From Deltaproteobacteria bacterium (GTDB lineage: Bacteria; Myxococcota_A; UBA9042; DTJE01): 7,260 nucleotides of DNA. The stretch is from positions 1-7,260 of the forward strand of contig JAADHL010000369.1 of assembly GCA_013151875.1 (NCBI GenBank), read 5' to 3'. Within the stretch, counting starts at the first letter, position 1. Every line of letters starts with the position of its first letter. A model generated the notes under the pieces. That model was not told the DNA's origin, made no database searches, and saw only the letters and a program-made list of their open reading frames with translations. Below, one piece after another: positions 6,181 through 7,260 of this stretch. The translations under genes were made by a program, and so were the position numbers.

Positions 6181-7260
6181 GAGGCCAGGCTACCCCCCCA
6201 TTCCCCGGAAGTCTTGCATGTGCATTGTATGAATTGCATCCCGCACTTGCCCGTAGAGCCATTTGGAAGCTGACATGGGGAAGGATCGCACTGCGGATTC
6301 GACAGTGACGAGCACGGACTGTCCGGCGGCTCGGGCGCCACGCAGGCGCACTGTCCGAACTGCCAGCCGCACGAACCATCTTGTCCGTTGGGGAGCTGGC
6401 AGGTTCCCGGAGTACATTGGGGATTGACCGCATAGGAACACGGGTTGTCCACGGGAGTGTTTGCAACGCACTCGCACCCACCGGCAAGCGATGAGCACGT
6501 ACCGGAAGCGGCCGTTTCAGTCTGGCATGGCGATGGAAGGCACGTGGGATTCAGGACGTCCGAACAGGGGTCCTGGGCTGGTTCCGACTGACACAGCCCC
6601 GATTGGTCGCATACGTATGGGGTTTCGCACGGCCATCCGAGGTTGCAGTCAGGCAGGCAGGCCACCAGCGACTGGTAACACACGTAACCCAAGCGACACT
6701 GGGAGGTGGACAGACACTCAGGCAGACAGTAGGACTGCGCCTGGAGCACAACGCAGCGGAGCCCATCAGGGCAATTGCCACCCGAGCAGGGCAGCGTGCA
6801 CACTCCGTCGGTCCATCCCGTGAACTGGCCGTCGCTGTAGGGCGGTATGCACCAGCCCGTCGAGCAGTCGAACGACGCATTGCAGGGGCCACCCGCGGGC
6901 ACGAGCGTGGGCCAGTCGAACTCGCAAATGCGTCCGAGCAGGCGAATCCCTCGCCGCAGTCCCAGCCCAGACGGCAGTCCGGAAGGCAGGCATTCAGAGG
7001 CGGGTCGCACAGGTATCCCTGACGGCAATCACCGTCCGTGTCGCATCCAGGGATGCACATGGGCTTGTCGTCCAGCAGGACGCAACGCCCATTGTCCGGA
7101 CATACGCCGCCTTCACACGGCTGGGAGCACACTCCGTCGGTCCATCCCGTAAACTGGCCGTCGCTGTATGGCGGTATGCACCAGCCCGTCGAGCAGTCGA
7201 ACGACGCATTGCAGGGGCCACCCGCGGGCACGAGCGTGGGCCAGTCGAACTCGCAAATGC
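6135..7260 (-). CDS. Cys-rich repeat protein, C-terminal part, with an apparent one-base frameshift; runs off right edge
   Basis: The 5' end lies beyond the right edge. From 7258 the frame reads ICEFDWPTL..., through a ~110-residue Cys-rich unit, to FACSD at 6934-6932. The homologous continuation (again ICEFDWPTL...) is in another frame from 6929 down to a TAG at 6137-6135. One missing base near 6931 explains this: adding it would restore C-S-D-x-I-C, with Gly likely as x. In total about 373 residues are visible. There are two ~110-residue units sharing DGVC..PC.GG.CPD..RCV, CR.GY.C and CLPDC.LGW.C. Three ~42-residue repeats follow, each exactly C-x7-C-x4-C-x9-C-x6-C-x-C, at 6569 to about 6218. 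A Cys-free tail of about 26 residues ends the protein. It is probably secreted and disulfide-bonded; function is unknown. If the frameshift is real, translation would continue out of frame to a stop at 6551. The 3' end overlaps the convergent sterol reductase gene by 46 bases. Confidence 0.8.
6798..6931 (-). repeat. Inner copy of a 134-bp direct repeat
   Basis: This segment matches 7127-7260 at 132 of 134 positions by eye, with an offset of 329. The two differences (minus strand TTC versus TTT for Phe, CCC versus CCA for Pro) are silent. It encodes most of the first half of a ~110-residue Cys-rich unit. To the left of 6798 the copies diverge at once, although their proteins still align. Confidence 0.92.
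7127..7260 (-). repeat. Outer copy of a 134-bp direct repeat, cut by the window edge
   Basis: This is the partner of 6798-6931, identical except for two silent changes. It reaches the window end, so its full length and any further copies cannot be seen. Confidence 0.92.

Noticed and set aside
5487..6308. 273-codon open frame on the plus strand.
   Set aside because: It is the sterol reductase gene read in another frame, rich in Arg and Pro, with no supporting features.
6135..7260. Repeated blocks that could suggest a CRISPR array or mobile element.
   Set aside because: The repeats are coding, follow a protein period of about 110 or 42 residues and lack equal spacers, inverted ends or a transposase.

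Overview
The window is GC-rich and holds five protein-coding genes and no RNA gene, CRISPR array or insertion sequence that I can see. Three genes encode predicted lipoproteins with long acidic Asp/Pro/Gly-rich linkers, and three encode disulfide-type cysteine-rich repeats. A candidate sigma-54 promoter and a eukaryote-like sterol reductase are also present. This combination suggests a myxobacterium-like bacterium (Myxococcota, Bradymonadota or a neighbouring lineage). That assignment is an inference from gene style only; there is no marker gene in the window.

Left and centre (1-4606, minus strand): three genes run leftwards with gaps of only 42 and 34 bases, and each has a good Shine-Dalgarno site, so they are probably one operon. 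In transcription order they are: a 402-residue lipoprotein with four tandem ~71-residue Cys-rich repeats (4606-3398); an 828-residue lipoprotein with an unrecognised ~195-residue region followed by nine Cys-rich modules (3355-869); and the first 278 residues of a gingipain-like peptidase C25 family lipoprotein (834 to beyond base 1). The peptidase runs off the left edge.

Divergent spacer (4607-4872): a full-consensus sigma-54 (-24/-12) promoter at 4660-4645 points into the lipoprotein operon and would give a 28-nt leader. About 150 bases upstream of its predicted start lies a perfect 14-bp palindrome (4779-4792). Phased A-tracts lie between the two. This is the layout expected of an activator-dependent sigma-54 promoter, though no regulator gene is in the window.

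Right-centre (4873-6180, plus strand): a 435-residue multi-pass membrane protein of the ERG4/ERG24 sterol reductase family. It is clearly of the 7-dehydrocholesterol reductase (DHCR7) type and, from memory, closest in motif wording to the plant enzyme DWF5. No other sterol gene is present.

Right edge (6135-7260, minus strand): the 3' part of another Cys-rich repeat gene, converging on the sterol reductase gene and overlapping its end by 46 bases. It contains a nearly identical 134-bp direct repeat with a 329-bp period (not a multiple of three). The reading frame breaks at the inner repeat boundary, near 6931, so the gene is either frameshifted or carries a one-base sequence error.

Taken together, the window looks like a locus for cell-surface or secreted disulfide-rich proteins, with a clan CD protease in the main operon, beside an apparently unlinked sterol-modifying enzyme.
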